Notes under the pieces: model-generated
Told to the model about the DNA's origin: nothing
Database searches by the model: none
The model's input: the letters and a program-made list of their open reading frames with translations, nothing else
Assembly (NCBI GenBank): GCA_013398015.1
Contig: VZRR01011663.1
Span: 62,001 to 126,000, forward strand
Direction: 5' to 3'
Origin: Oreocharis arfaki
Taxonomy: Eukaryota > Chordata > Aves > Passeriformes > Paramythiidae
Length of the DNA: 64,000 nt
Position numbers and translations under genes: made by a program
Part shown: positions 53,188 to 64,000 of the stretch, piece by piece
How positions within the stretch are numbered: the stretch's first letter is position 1
Layout: each line of letters starts with the position of its first letter

Positions 53188-53213
53188 TAATTATGGGAAA
53201 TAATTATGGGAAA
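53188..53213. repeat. Perfect 13-bp tandem duplication
   Basis: TAATTATGGGAAA occurs twice without spacer. It contains a homeodomain-type TAATTA core. Probably a small slippage event. Confidence 0.85.
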
Positions 53214-54831
53214 TTCAGTGAGATATGAGGACATAGAATCCAAATAATTAATAGAAACAGAAAGGAAGTAGAAAATTTCGTGGAAAACTACCCCAAGAGG
53301 ACTAGAAAACAGTGTATTCTGAAGGCAGCCTGTGATTTAGGAAGACTCTAAACTCTAGATTGCCAGAAGATGGGAAAGTAAAATAAAGGGAAAATTTTTC
53401 TGTATTCATCTTGTTTCTTGTTCCTCCTTAAGCCACTTGGACACAAGTCAGTTAGTTAGATAGCCTTTGGTCCAGTTTAATGCACCAGGTCCTTCCTAAC
53501 AACTTTCTCTTGAGAATGAGATTCAGAAATAGGGCAAAAAATTTTGTCCTGGATATTTCACTGTTTATTTCCAGTGTACCTCTTAATTTTAAATATTGAC
53601 ATCTTATCTGCCATGTTTAACAATAGATATATTTATTGTATTTTATTCTATCAGCTGCATTTTAACTTCAGTGTAAGAAACTCTCTTATTTACCACTGAC
53701 ACTCTGAAGAGATAACATACTTCTCGAAGGTTTTACAGTCTTCCCTATGAAAGAGGCTCTCATGACTGAAGAATATACATTAGCAGGTTTTGCTTTTATA
53801 GATGTAATCTGCTGTGTGTTTTCTGCATGAGGGCATGAAAAAGGGAATGAGAAGGAGAGAAAATTGTAGGAAATTTTTCATCCTGTTGCAAAGAAATCAG
53901 ACTTTCAGGGTAGAGGACAGGGGTGTTTATTGTGCACTGACATTAGCAGCATCAAAGCAGTGTCATTCCCAAGTTCTACAAAGAATACTCTTGTGCTGAG
54001 AACTCAATCAATACATCATCCTACCTTGGCAGCAGCAAGGTACTCAGTTCTTGGGCTGAGGAATTAATCTTCTCAGAGGCTTTAAAATATTGTTAAAAAT
54101 AAACCAGGATCACTTAAAACATCTTGATGGTTGTTAATCCGTTCCCCTCTGCATCTAGTGTCCAGGCCTAATTGCCTTGTATGACCTGGTGATGAATTGG
54201 TCTTATGAATAGTGCTGTGCCTGGATTACTTTGCAGTTGCTAACCTAAATATTTGCAGGGGGGATTGCCCTTCTTTCAGGGCCTGCTTTGTATTGTGTGG
54301 GGCTGTTAAGACTAAGAAGCCTTAATGCAATTGATACAGCAACATGCAGATATGCCTTCTTCTGCCTTCTTTTCTTTTTTTTCAATTTATTTTGCTGCTG
54401 TTTTTCGGTGTTCTGACTATAGTAGAAGATTTGGCATGAACTGTTGGTAGGTGAACTGTGTATTCCACGTTTCCACATTTTTCACCTGAACTTTGAGATA
54501 ACAAAAAGTAGTGGAAGAAAGGTCCTGAAAGTCAACTCTTGTACTTATAGAGCATATACAGCATGGTAAAGATGTGTTGTTTTATTAACATGTCCAAACT
54601 CAGGTCACCAGTATGAAAACATTACTGCTAGTATTGTATTTAGAGTCCAAGCTTTCTTAAGGCTTCTTTGCTTCAGTAGAGACTGCTGGCAGTGGTTGTA
54701 AAGTGCAATAGTAGTTTCCAGAGAGAGTATGGTCCTCTGAAAATGTAACAGATTTCCAACTAGGACCAATCAAAAGCAGAAATTCTGCAGCCACATGAAT
54801 ATTACCAAATGCTAAACCATCTCATGATGGA

Positions 54832-55342
54832 AAATCGTGGTTGTCATGGGCAACTTAAACCATTCCCGTATCTGCCAGAGAGATAACACTGCAGGGCAGA
54901 GGCAGTCCGGGAGGTTTCGGGAGTGCATTGAGGATAACTTCCCAACCCTGGTGACTGAGGAGCCAATGAGAAACAGCACTCTGCTGGACCTCCCTGAGCT
55001 TACAGACATGAAATATCTGGCTGGGCATGTGGAGGCTGGGAGCAACTTTGGCTGCAGAGACCCACAGTGATGGAGTACATGATTCTTAGAGGAGGAAACA
55101 AGACAAATAGCAGGATCACAGCCCTGGGCTTCAAGACAGCAGGCTTTGGCCTGTTCAGGAACATCCTTGGAAGATTTCTGTGGTATAATATCTTGGAGCG
55201 AAGATAGGTAGTTGACTTTCAATAATCATCTCTTGAATGCTCCAGTGCAACAAGCAGGAAATCAAGCAAGGATGGCAGGAGGCCTGTGTGGATGAACAAG
55301 GGGCTCCTGATAAATTAAACATCAAATGGAAGAATGCAGGAG
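54832..55342 (+). pseudogene. CR1 ORF2 endonuclease and linker remnant
   Basis: The frame from about 54837 reads VVMGNLNHSRICQ, then DNTAGQRQSGRF. This is the C-terminal half of the CR1 APE-like endonuclease that nicks target DNA. The family motif GDFNH reads GNLNH, losing the acidic residue that supports metal-dependent catalysis. The expected GCSDHE-type motif near the end reads GCRDPQ and is followed at once by a stop, so the catalytic His is absent as well. After a frame change, ILRGGNKTNSRI and GFGLFRNILGRF continue the linker, and later RRPVWMNKGLL and LNIKWKNAG match the region leading into the RT domain. Stops and frame changes separate these pieces. Confidence 0.85.
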
Positions 55343-55405
55343 TGTAGTGGGTTGATATGGCAGGGTTTTGTCTGTGGGGGCTACAGGGTGGCCTCTGTGA
55401 ATAGG
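55343..55405 (+). mobile_element. Possible truncated ERV LTR piece inside CR1
   Basis: About 60 bp that I cannot align to CR1 interrupts the ORF2 remnant. CR1 linker text runs up to 55342 and RT text resumes at about 55413. It begins with TG and reads TGTAGTGGGTTG, a T/G-rich stretch, then GGGGCTACAGGGTGGCCTC and TGTGA. This resembles the 5' part of an avian endogenous-retrovirus LTR as I remember such repeats. No CA end, target-site duplication or internal retroviral sequence is visible. It could instead be strongly diverged CR1. Low certainty. Confidence 0.35.
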
Positions 55406-55412
55406 AATGAGG

Positions 55413-55985
55413 AGCTGGGAAAGTATGGGCTAATCAGCCTCAGCTCAGTCCCCAGGAAGGAGTTGGATCAGATCTTCCTGGAAGCCATTTCCAAGCATAT
55501 GAAGGACAAGAAAGTGATTTGGAGTAATCAACATTGATTTACAAAGGGGAAATCATACCTGGTCAAGCTGATAGCCTTCAACAACAACATGACCAGCTCC
55601 AAGGATATGGGGAGAGCAGTAGGTCTTAGCAAAACTTTTGACACTGTTTCTGATAACGAGCTTTCGGGCAAACTGATGAAGCTTGCACTAGGCAAGTGGA
55701 TAGTTAGGGTAAACTGAGTGAACCCCTGGGTTCTAAGGCATGATCGATGGCATGAAGTCCATCTGGAAGCCAGGCACTAGGGCTGTACCTCAGACACCCG
55801 TGCTGTGGCCAGTACTGGTTAACATCTCCCCTCCTGATGGGACAGTGCACCCTCAGCATGTCTGCAGGGGATACAAAACTAGGAGTAGTACCTGTTACAC
55901 CAACTAGAGCATCTGGCATATGATGAGAGGGTGAGACAGCTGGAACCATTCATCCTGGAGAAGAGAATGCTGAAGGGATCTTACT
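55413..55985 (+). pseudogene. CR1 ORF2 reverse-transcriptase remnant
   Basis: The frame starting at about 55413 reads GLISLSSVPRKELDQ and EAISKHMKDKKVI. At 55535-55537 a TGA replaces the Gly codon of the conserved QHGFTKGKS block. FTKGKSYL and LIAF follow. Motif A, normally LDFSKAFD, reads GLSKTFD and lacks its first, metal-binding Asp. Motif B is scrambled by frame changes. Motif C, normally FADD, reads SAGD at 55861-55872, so the first Asp of the pair is Gly. The C-terminal signature ERVRQLEPFILEKR is intact. An enzyme with these losses could not polymerise DNA. Confidence 0.85.
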
Positions 55986-56305
55986 AATGTACATAAATAC
56001 CTGATGGGAGTGAAGCAGTAAAGAGGAAAATGAGAGCAGAGCCAGACTTTTCTCACTGGTGTCCAGTAAAAGGACAAGAGACAGTCTGCACAAACCGAAA
56101 TACAGGAAATTTCTGAAATTGCTGAAATACTAGAACAGGCTGTCCACAGATGTTGTGGCATTTCCATCCTTGTAGACCTCAAAATATCATTTAAAACTTG
56201 ACAGGACGTGGCTCTGCTCACCTGCTCTAGCTGACCCTGCTTCGCGCAGGGGAGTTTGACCAGGTGACCTCCATAGGTGTCTTCCAACTTCCACCCTTCT
56301 GTGAG

Positions 56306-56370
56306 GGGGGCTGGACTGGATGGTATCCAGAGGTGTCTTCTAACCTCAACTCAATCTGCTATTCTGTGAG
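56306..56370 (+). mobile_element. Second CR1 3'UTR tail in tandem
   Basis: Directly after the tail of the longer CR1 copy lies a second version of the CR1 3' end: GGCTGGACTGGATGG, then AGAGGTGTCTTCTAACCTC, closing on ATTCTGTGAG. It parallels 56245-56305 segment by segment (GGTGACCTCCATAGGTG, then CTTCCAAC, then TTCTGTGAG) but differs at many positions. The two tails are therefore not a recent duplication. It is either a separate, extremely 5'-truncated CR1 insertion at the tail of the first, or an old duplicated 3' end. Confidence 0.75.
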
Positions 56371-58146
56371 TTCTAGACTGGCTGGAGATCAATTTGTGCC
56401 GTGCAGTATTATTTGCATTTCAGCTTCTCCTAAAATTTCAAACCACTAAGATATATATAGTATTTTCTTCACTTTCTCCCCTCCCAGCACCATGATCAAA
56501 ATCAGTATTCATATGGCTATACCCTAGATGAGCACCCTGGTGAGTGACCTGAGACCAAGAAAATAACTTGGACTTAGCCTTTTTGATAATCTTTACTTAA
56601 AGATTTATAGAAGCAGAGGAAAGTCCCCTTAACCTTTGCGGACATTGTGTCTGACTCAGAAGGCTTAAAATTGTAAAAGCCCAGTCTTGCATGAGAAGGG
56701 CATGGCTCTGAAGAGTTTGCTTCCTCCTTTTCGGTGGAGGCCTTGAGCATAAGTCAGACATTGTGGAGTTGCAGTTCTGTCTTTATCCTCTCATACAGTT
56801 AACTTTCTTGGTACCGGTATCCCATTAGAGCATTCAGCTAAAATGAATTTAACTAATAATAGGGAATTCCATGATGTCTGAGTTTCAGATGAAATGAGAC
56901 ATAATATGAAGCCTCATACTTCATTATAAATTATTAATTAGGTTTTGAAAATTATCTTGGATATGTTAACCTATTATTAAGGAGATCTGCTGGCATTTCC
57001 ACTTCTAGAAAATGAATATGATACTGCCAGTAAAGATTCTCATTTTGATTATTCATGGAATAACTACAAGAACTGTAAGACAGAAATTAATTTCTCCTTG
57101 AATTAGTTTTCTCTTGCATTCACAATTGCAGTTATTCTTCACATCTTTCTAATTCAGAAAAAAAATGCAATTGAAAGTCGATTATATCTTCTATGGAGGA
57201 AAAGGGAAGATTGAATGACATTCTAGCAGATCTTCTGTAATATACAACTCTGTCTTCTATACAGGAATATACAGGAGGGAGCTGTACAGTTCCTTCTGAC
57301 TGGAGAGCACAAAGCCAGGGGCTTTTTAACTCTACATTTCTGTCTGTCTCGGGATAAATGTGGGTCTCTGGGAAATCATAGTTGCACCCCCACTGCACAC
57401 CAGGCAGGAAAAGCAGGGAGGCACATGTCTCTGGCACATTTCTGGCAGGCGTCTATCTGGTTTTCCATACTGTTCTGCCACTGGGATAACTCCACTCCCC
57501 ACCAGCAGTGTCTGCTGCACACCCAGTTGCCTTCCTGTGCCACTTCGCAGCTCTCAAAGACATAATTGTACCTTTGATTTCTGCCTCTTTCATCTTCTTC
57601 AGTATCACCAGGTATGATTTTGGCATTTGGTTCTGCTGCTGACACCCGCCAGTACTAGAGTGGGGTGATAAAGTTTTGAGGTTCCTTGTTATTTTCACTT
57701 TCACGAATGTGTATTCAGCGTGTACCATTCCGGGTCATCCATTTTGCCCACCCTGTCAGGTGCCGCTTGCTCAGGGTAGATTCCAGCTGACAATAATCAG
57801 CTCATGATATTTAACTAGAAGGCTTTGGTTGCAACTTTAGATTACTTCTATTATTACTTAATTTTACTTCCACCAGCACACTCCTAAACTTTGCTTTCAT
57901 GTGGTAAATATATAGGAGTGCTGCATACAAGACTCTTCAAGACAAAGATTTTAACAAAATGATCCTGTGAATGTTCTTCCTTCTGTGTTACAGTTATTCC
58001 AAGTGTATATTTAACTTGCTGATTTCACACACTCTGTGCAGCCCTTCGTTATATATTAACTTAAGGCTCAATCCTGCAAGGTACTGACTGCGTCTGGATC
58101 ATGCCGAGTCCCTTTTCCTCCCAGAGGCGTTTAAGGGCTTACAGGA

Positions 58147-58165
58147 GGCTCAGCAGAACTGAGCC
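58147..58165. repeat. Short hairpin, 7-bp arms, 5-nt loop
   Basis: GGCTCAG, loop CAGAA, then CTGAGCC. It lies inside a stretch that may derive from an old repeat. A stem this short can be chance. Confidence 0.7.
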
Positions 58166-58992
58166 CAGAATCCAGGCAACAACAGGCTCTTTCAAAAACT
58201 AAACAGGTTTTCTGGAACAAGGTTTGTACTGTAACAGGACAATCGTTTGTGTAATGGATTTTCATACATTTAGATTAAATATTATCCAGAAGAGCAGATC
58301 TTGTAGTTAGTGGCTGCTGGAAGACATATGGTAGTAATTAATTACATTTTATAATTATGGTTTTATTAGTTTTTCCAGTTACGTGCAAAACCATGACTGA
58401 GACTAACATCAAAATATCAAAATTTTTGCGTGTTGGCTGCAGTATGGTTTGGTTTGTCCCTCTGTTAATGTGGATATGGTTTGCAGAGTTGCAGATAATC
58501 TGTGCAGTTCATCTAGCAAAGCCATTTGGGCATTATTCACTGCTGAGCTCACACACTGTGCAACTGTCTGCTTGTGCTCTGTGAATTCAAGGGGGTCCCA
58601 ACGGCAGTGGCACTGGGGGCCAAATTCCCTGGCATTACCCCAGCTTCCTGGACCCTGGGCAGAAGCCCACCCAGCCACAGAGCTGAGCCACAGGTGGCTG
58701 TGTGCACCGGTGTGTTGTCGCTGATGGCACTGGGCTGGCACGGTGTCCTCCACTGTCACTCAGAAATTTTGAAAGGCACACTTTGCCAAAGGGTACTAAG
58801 CTGATCTGTTGCTTACATTTTGGGAAGACAGGAGGAATATAGAGTGACCAAATCTATCTTAATGTGACCATACTACGGTGTAGCCTGTGCAAACTACATT
58901 ATTAATTATTACTCTTTCTATGAGACTTTTTTCAGGAGAAGGTGGTACCATTGGTCTGTGTTGTAATGTACTTGGCATTGAAAAGGTGTTGT

Positions 58993-59021
58993 AACATATT
59001 GTTTCTAAAACATATTGTTTC
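58993..59021. repeat. Direct repeat AACATATTGTTTC x2, 16-bp step
   Basis: Perfect 13-bp copies begin at 58993 and 59009 with a 3-bp linker. Probably local slippage. Confidence 0.85.
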
Positions 59022-61004
59022 CCACTGTTCCGTACACATTAGAAAACCATAATCTTCCATTGTTTGCAAGGAAAAAGACAGGACCACATTAAGTAATGTG
59101 GTTTAATTCCATCTACAAACAAGGAAAATTACTTCCAAAATGGCAGCTCCTGCCTTTCATGCTAGGCAGGGAAGGAGACACTCTTTGATTTTGGTCCTGG
59201 TATCACCTGCGTACAGTGGTAATTCAGAACTACAAACTAAACCTGAATTTTGCTTTCAGGCTTATACTTCAGGTTGGCCAAAGCCCAAGGCACAGTTCTG
59301 CTCTAGGAACTGTGGGCGCAATCTCACTTTAATTCAAATACACCTGTGTGTTAATAAACGTATCTTTTAAACAATCACCCTGTTGGCCTTTGCCCTTACT
59401 GCCCCAGTTTAACTATTAGGTGCTCACACATTTATTGTAGATTATCTCTTGAGATCAGTGTGATTTTAAGCATGCAATAGCAGAGAATCACCTACTTAAA
59501 ACGTTTGCAAGATCACAGCTCTAGCAATGCACTCTAACCGAACTTGTGGTATGAAATCAGTATGCAAGTAAACTGAGGATTAAGCAGCTTGCTGACTGCC
59601 AGTTTTCTTGGAGTAACGGCTGTCAAGTTGGCTGCTGTGCTTTTCTGGGGAATAATAAAAAAAAACCAAACAAAACTGAGCTTTTAGGAGTCTTTGGTAA
59701 ATTAAACAGGTTCTCCGTACCTTTGAGCATAATTAGCTAAGCTAACAACTTAAAAGTTAGGAGTTGTTTACCCATTAAGGGAAAGTCAGGAAATAGGTAG
59801 AAGTTTATGGGAACAAAAGTGGGTTGCTGATGCCAGTGAAGTATTTTCCAAAACTCTCAGCATAGGATGAAAGCACCACATGATTCCATGTAAGAATACT
59901 GCAGCAGAAAGTAGTCACAAGTACTCAATATCCTCCCTGGGAAAACAGTTTCTGGTTTAAGTGAAATGAGCCTGGACTTGGTCGTATGCTAATTGTTTTT
60001 CATTACTATGTGTTAGCAAAGCTGTTTAATACTTGCTATAAAGCCTGGATTTCACTCTCTCTCATTTAATACCAGGTTAAATCTGAACTAATAAGCTCTC
60101 AAAAGCTTAGAGGTTCCAGTAAAATGAGATTTGGCTAAAAATTGCATGTTGGTTTCTACTAGTAACAGTGGTGTAGCTTTGGTGCTCTAGGCAATGAGAG
60201 AAGCAAGACTTGTGAGAAAAGAAAATATTCTTCGTTGGGATGCTGAATGATTTAGTAGAAGTCACGGTGTCTTACTGCAAACTTTAGGAAGGGTTTCTTA
60301 GCGTTCAGAACAGTGAAAGATTCCATTGTGAATAATTTCCAAGTGTTTATTTGTATGACATTTTGATTAAGTGTTGGAAAATCAAAACGTAGAATATTGT
60401 GCATGGAGCAGGATGGCTCTTATTTCAATGTTTCTCAGGCAACAATATCTGTGACTCTGAGGGCTGAACACTGAACAGGAGCTGTTTATGAGCAGAACAA
60501 TAGCAGGATTTCTCACAAATGAAGCATCTTCTCTTGTCCTGGTACAGTGAAGTATAAAGATGATGCAGCCTGCTGAAATTGGCTGGTTACAAAGGTGCAC
60601 CTCTGGCTCAGTTAAAACAATTATTCTGGAATGTACTGTCTGTGGTTCTTCAGGACTTGCAGAGTTAAAACTTTCATGTAAGTCTTGTCCCTGCTAGGAA
60701 AATTACCAGATGCTGACAGGGGGTGTCAGCAGTGCCTCAGCTGAACATACGCTGCATATGGTTTGGCTGCAGGCACAGACAGGGAGGCCCTGTTCCCTGC
60801 TGCGGCAGAGACTGGTGAAAACAGGCTTTAAACCAACTGATTCCAGCACAATACTAAATGTTAGCCTCTATGCACTGTTCATCCTACCAATGAGACTGAA
60901 TAAACTACTCGAGTGTAGATTGGCCTGGCAAGATTTTTGCTGAATCAAAAAAGAGTTAGGCGGCATCTTTACTGAGTTATTTTACGAATGGTTGTTCTGA
61001 GGTA

Positions 61005-61026
61005 CACAGCAATCCCGATTGCTGTG
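61005..61026. repeat. Inverted repeat, 10-bp arms, 2-nt spacer
   Basis: CACAGCAATC, two C residues, then GATTGCTGTG: perfect 10-bp arms. The centre reads AATCCCGATT, which pairs two opposed AATC/GATT half-sites of the kind bound by homeodomain dimers. Binding is inference only. Confidence 0.85.
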
Positions 61027-64000
61027 CATTGTGATTATATTTGTACTATTTTGTGGTGAGGCTGGCACTGAAACTGAATCAGAGATTGAATGCAAAGCAG
61101 ATTAAAATCTGTGTTTACCTTAATGACTGATTGTAATCTCTGACTCTGACACAACAATGCATCATAAAAATCAAATTAACTGTTTTCTGGAGGAAGTATT
61201 TCCCTGCTTTTCCAGAGAACACACTGAAAAATATTTCCTGTTTGTGGTCTTACCACAGAATTTGGTGATTATTTGTATGTCTGGTGTGAATCTGCTACAG
61301 GCACCCACCCAGCACCACCACTCACACACTCACCTCCCACCCACACATTCTGGCACCCTGTGGCAGAAACACAGCACATGGGGACCCAGCCCTTTCCAAT
61401 TCACAGCACTCTTGAGCAGCTCCTGAGAAGAATTTCAAGTCTGGACCCATTTCAGGAGTCCTGTTGCTTGTAGATAGCATTTCCACTCTCCTTCCTGTGC
61501 TTCCCCCCCCCTGCCCTTGGATGCTTACTTACCACCTCCTGCCCAGCAACAGCTCGGGTGCAGCCAGGGGAGCTGATTCAGCTCGCAGCCTGGCAGGAAA
61601 AAGGGGAGGGCATGCCCAGCATCTCTCCCTTTAGGTGGTAGCATGCTCTTACATTGGCAGGAGCCACTAATTCTGCCTTCATCCTTAGAGATCAAGTTGA
61701 TCAAAGGAGATTATGTGAACAGGATCAAGTGATCTATGGGGAGCAACAGCATCTCTGGGTCAGTGTGTGGTAACAAGAAACAAAGTTTGCTGAATTATGT
61801 AATGAAAAGCAAGAGGTGGGAAGAGATCTGGCTCAGGTATTCAGTATTGCTTGGAAAAAAGACAGACCCTAGGACAGAATTTGTGCAAACTGCTCCCCTT
61901 TTGTACTGGAACCGGAGACATGGCTCATATCTCCAGCTTAGTTAGTTTAATTATGTACCCCAGTATGTTGAGGGAATGGCTTGTAAGGTTTTCCTCAATT
62001 GATTTTCTGAGCCTGAAGTTCAAGGTCTTTTTAAGAAGGACAGTGTCACTGACAGGAACCAAAGTGTCCATTTTGCTGTTTGTAATGTTTAGGCAAAGAC
62101 AGCTCACCAACATAAATTAACTTTTGTAGTAAGGCTGCGTGTAATCTTTTGGGTTCAGAGCTATCCTGTGCTTTCACAAGACATAAATTATTAGCCAAAT
62201 TTGCAAACTCCAGTTTAGAAGATTAATGGACCATCATCAAAATAGTCAATTGAGTCTTGAAACAGGCACTTGAATCTGAACTCCTTTCAAAAAATGGAAT
62301 TTAGGGCTTGTCCTCTGCATGGGTAGATAATAGATTATTTTCCCTTTGTGTACACTTTTTATAGCTATCATCACCGTCAGCATCAAAGTGCCAGAGGAGC
62401 ATTGATGGATTGGTCCTTGCAGACCCATAGGTTATAAGGCACTACTCCTATCATCACATATTTTACACATATGGCACTTAAGCTGAGAAAAGTATGCTGA
62501 ACTGCCAAGGTCAGAGAGAAACAACATCCAGAATCTGTCTTCCCCAGCCCCAGGGAAGATGTCATAAAGACATCTCTCCTGCCTAAAATGGGTGTTTCCT
62601 TTTTTTCAGATAATTTACCACTACTTTTGGTGGTAGAAGAATACAGAGTTGTTTTACCACTAGTTATAGGCATATAGGTGTCTGAACCAATGGCCATAAA
62701 AATCTCTAGGAGCATGGGTTCCAGTTCCCCCACTTCAGACAATTATGCAATTTGGTACCATAGATACACATAACTAACTCCATCTCAGGCTCCTAAAGCT
62801 AGGGTTTCTTCCATGCTGTTCTAACAGGAAGACAGTTGCATGATTACAGTGTTCTGATCTTTAAAATAATCCGGTTTCCCATCAAAATGTGACTAACTTG
62901 TGCAGCTACCATATCTTACAGATGCAGTAATACAATATGTATTATTTGTATTGATTCCTAGAAACAATTGTAATATTATAAATAACATAAGACTGCAAGA
63001 GATTTCCTTGACTATACTGCAGATAAAAGTTCTAATTTAACACATACAGGTTTTTTAAAAACAGGACAAATAAGTTAGTCCAAAATTTATAAATTTGTGT
63101 CTGATTCCCTGTCCAAACAAAGAAATTTTCTAGTGAGTGGCATTGTGTGTTTTCTGCATCTTTAAAATTAGGTGATTTCTTTTCTGGACAAAATAAATAG
63201 TTTGCTTAAATGTGATCATCCATGATTTAAAAAAATATTCTTGAGTTTAGTATTAATAATGAAGAAAATAATTAGTCACTACCGCAGCAGAAAAACAGAA
63301 TGATGACTATTAGATGAAGGTTTATAATTGCTTTGAAGTTTTCAGGCAGGTTAAATTCAGAGAACAAATGTTATTGAAAAGATCTAGCACATAAATGTTG
63401 TTGTAGCACTTGTCACCCGCTTTGTTCAAATTATTCTTGTCTAGCTTTTCCATTCCAAGGCAGTCTTGATAGATTAAATTCAAACAAAAAGTAGAAATTG
63501 ACAAACTAAAGACAGAATTAGCAAGGCGATGTTTTTTTCTGAAAAAGAAATACAAACATGGTGGAGATGGTAATTCAATCATCTGGCACAAGAAATATGC
63601 CCATGAATGTTAATTTACTTCAGACTGTAACAAAGATAGCAATTTTGTCGTTGTAGAGAGAGACTAAAGAAAGAAAAGTATTGGTACTAATCGAGAAAAA
63701 ACCCTGAGCAACTGTGTGGTTCTTGAAGGCCATGAATCAACACCACCTAGGAGCCTCCTAACAACAGGATGCCCCAATCCTTCCCACCAAGTGCAACCTG
63801 TTTATCTTTTTCTTAATCTTACTGAAATAGTCGCTGTTCTGCCCTCATTAACGTATCAAAAGCTGTAATTGTTCAGGATTTTTTGCTCTGGCCAGCAGAG
63901 AGTTACCCAAGGTCTGCAGCCACACTGTAACCAGGTGGGTATTTCTGTTGTGTCGCGCTGGCCAATTATTCTGCTGACCTGTTATTTTGTTATAATAAGC

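Larger units (their letters stand above)
46247..54831. other. Noncoding unique sequence, no gene recognised
   Basis: No supportable gene. The longest frame is 130 codons (50001-50393 plus), with no family resemblance. A homeodomain- and SOX-motif-rich block at 46.69-47.06 kb may be a conserved noncoding element. Short repeats include a CAG run at 47869-47882, an 11-bp-arm hairpin at 50709-50735, a compound triplet repeat at 52.01-52.06 kb, and a 13-bp tandem duplication at 53188-53213. Confidence 0.6.
54832..56305 (+). mobile_element. CR1 LINE copy with EN and RT remnants and 3'UTR
   Basis: This is the most complete retrotransposon in the window, in plus orientation and 5'-truncated within ORF2. 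In order it holds the C-terminal half of the APE-type endonuclease, a shortened linker, a short LTR-like insertion, the reverse-transcriptase domain with internal deletions, the C-terminal region (ERVRQLEPFILEKRMLKGS, a CR1 signature), and a 3'UTR ending at CTTCTGTGAG. The protein frame changes repeatedly and many stops are present. Catalytic positions are mutated (see the EN and RT entries), so the copy is dead. Identification rests on CR1 motif order and wording, not on a search. Confidence 0.92.
56371..64000. other. Noncoding AT-rich unique sequence
   Basis: No supportable gene. The longest frames are 119 codons (62383-62742 minus) and 116 codons (58409-58759 minus), without family resemblance. 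A small GC-richer patch lies at about 58.59-58.73 kb, lacking CpG-island density. Short inverted repeats lie at 58147 and 61005, a 16-bp-step direct repeat at 58993, and a C9 run near 61503-61511. A stretch at about 58.07-58.19 kb may be a remnant of an old amniote repeat (finding only). Confidence 0.6.

Noticed and set aside
54812..56287. Minus-strand frames of 136 and 127 codons
   Set aside because: They are antisense to the CR1 ORF2 remnant, which explains this DNA on the plus strand.
62470..62525. MIR-like words (CTGAGAAAAG, CCAAGGTCAGAGAG)
   Set aside because: Only two short partial matches, insufficient to claim a SINE without a profile search.
1..64000. Search by eye for endogenous retrovirus genes, CRISPR arrays, rRNA and prokaryotic operons
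   Set aside because: No gag/pol/env-like frame, no regularly spaced identical repeats with unique spacers, no rRNA-like segments and no co-directional gene arrays were seen. The sequence is vertebrate noncoding DNA.

Overview
The window reads as vertebrate nuclear DNA, most likely avian. Every mobile-element remnant I can recognise with confidence is a CR1 LINE, the dominant interspersed repeat of birds and other sauropsids. Recognisable interspersed repeats are very sparse, no Alu/B1-type SINE or LINE-1 is visible, base composition is AT-leaning, and CpG is depleted outside one island. Turtle or crocodile cannot be excluded from sequence alone. There are no bacterial-style operons, ribosome-binding sites or CRISPR arrays, and I recognise no tRNA or rRNA gene.

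I find no protein-coding gene that I can support. The longest open frames (176, 161, 148 and 146 codons, all on the minus strand) have no recognisable family, lie alone, and are about as long as chance allows in 64 kb read in six frames. The window is best described as intergenic or deep-intronic DNA, or part of a gene desert.

Layout. 1-26.7 kb: unique AT-rich DNA with small simple repeats, including a 76-bp (ATGAG)n array at 16.6 kb. 26.73-27.05 kb: a minus-strand CR1 3' fragment. 27.05-41.8 kb: unique DNA with purine tracts. 41.81-41.87 kb: a T34 run followed by a G19 run. 43.05-43.80 kb: the only CpG island, which contains an 80-bp minisatellite of about 2.9 copies and is the best candidate promoter. 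46.02-46.25 kb: a minus-strand CR1 reverse-transcriptase fragment. 46.7-47.1 kb: a homeodomain/SOX-motif-rich stretch that looks like a conserved noncoding element. 54.83-56.37 kb: a plus-strand CR1 with endonuclease, reverse-transcriptase and 3'UTR remnants, all inactivated, interrupted by a short LTR-like piece and ending in two consecutive CR1 3' tails. 56.4-64 kb: unique DNA with small direct and inverted repeats.

The regions worth a second look are the CpG island with its minisatellite, the composite CR1 locus, the T/G homopolymer junction, and the motif-dense noncoding blocks. I see no evidence of a new multi-gene system in this window.
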